From NCBI GenBank assembly GCA_002404015.1, contig DHIW01000048.1:40036-53313 (forward strand): a DNA stretch of 13,278 nucleotides. Direction: 5' to 3'. A model generated the notes under the pieces. It was given only the letters and a program-made list of their open reading frames with translations. It was not told where the DNA came from and made no database searches. Shown here one piece after another: positions 13,215 through 13,278 of the stretch (position 1 is its first letter; every line of letters starts with the position of its first letter). The position numbers were made by a program, and so were the translations under genes. This stretch comes from Chloroflexi bacterium UBA4736 (GTDB lineage: Bacteria; Chloroflexota; Dormibacteria; Dormibacterales; Dormibacteraceae).

Positions 13215-13278
13215 CTAGGAGGCCGTTGAAAAAGGAATCGACGGTGCTTCGGCCCCCATGCGGCCCAGCTCCGTCGTT
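13215..13278. mobile_element. MITE-like element, copy 3 (reverse orientation, cut by window edge)
   Basis: From CTAG at 13215 the sequence matches the reverse complement of the right end of copy 2: a 21-bp terminal repeat with GTTGAAAAAGG, then AATCGACGGTGCTTCGG and on to CTCCGTCGTT at the window end, with about five to seven differences. It extends past the point deleted in copy 1 (GGCCCAGCTCCGTCGTT matches the long copy only), so it belongs to the long form. It begins 27 nt after the hydrolase stop codon. The other end is outside the window. Confidence 0.75.

Overview
The window is high-GC, tightly packed bacterial DNA. GTG and TTG starts are frequent, genes overlap or nearly touch, and no rRNA, tRNA or CRISPR is visible. 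The gene set is an HtrA-type lipoprotein protease, an SLT transglycosylase, an FtsH-like ATPase/protease, a DUF5317 membrane protein, an M20D amidohydrolase, OmpR-type regulators and a giant soluble multi-GAF histidine kinase. It suggests a soil-type Chloroflexota, Dormibacterota or deep actinobacterial lineage. That placement is inference from gene style, not from a marker gene.

Left half (1-6557, all minus strand). Read in transcription order from the right: an OmpR-family response regulator (5790-6557), an M20D peptidase (4596-5786), a DUF5317 membrane protein (4017-4586) and a membrane AAA+/M41 FtsH-like protein (1866-3974). The first three are separated by 3 and 9 nt and look like one operon. 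The FtsH-like gene follows after 42 nt. An 82-bp inverted-repeat element then separates this block from an SLT lytic transglycosylase (885-1757) and a trypsin-fold lipoprotein protease cut by the left edge (1-667).

Centre (6558-7489). A comparatively AT-rich control region carries three helically phased direct repeats (TTGACAG, TTAACTG, TTAACTG) and a perfect 15-nt palindrome. Downstream on the plus strand is a 58-codon gene for a probable secreted peptide, 6773-6949. It converges, through two back-to-back hairpins, on a second response regulator consisting of a receiver only (7035-7463, minus).

Right half (7490-13278, plus strand). A 1329-residue soluble histidine kinase carries six GAF-type repeats, PAS, HisKA and HATPase domains. 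Overlapping it by GTGA is a 245-aa protein with a recognisable phospho-acceptor helix (GHKLRSS) but a ruined ATPase domain. I read it as a Spo0B/ChpT-like phosphotransfer or adaptor protein. A metallo-beta-lactamase-fold hydrolase with a C-terminal winged helix follows.

The most interesting candidate system is the two-component cluster: multi-GAF kinase, degenerate kinase-like partner, receiver-only regulator, OmpR-type DNA-binding regulator, and a small secreted peptide behind a PhoB/OmpR-style repeat operator. A second novelty is a non-autonomous element present in three copies (82 bp, 185 bp and one cut by the right edge). It has 21-bp terminal inverted repeats ending in CTAG, and two copies supply the TAG stop codon of the neighbouring gene.
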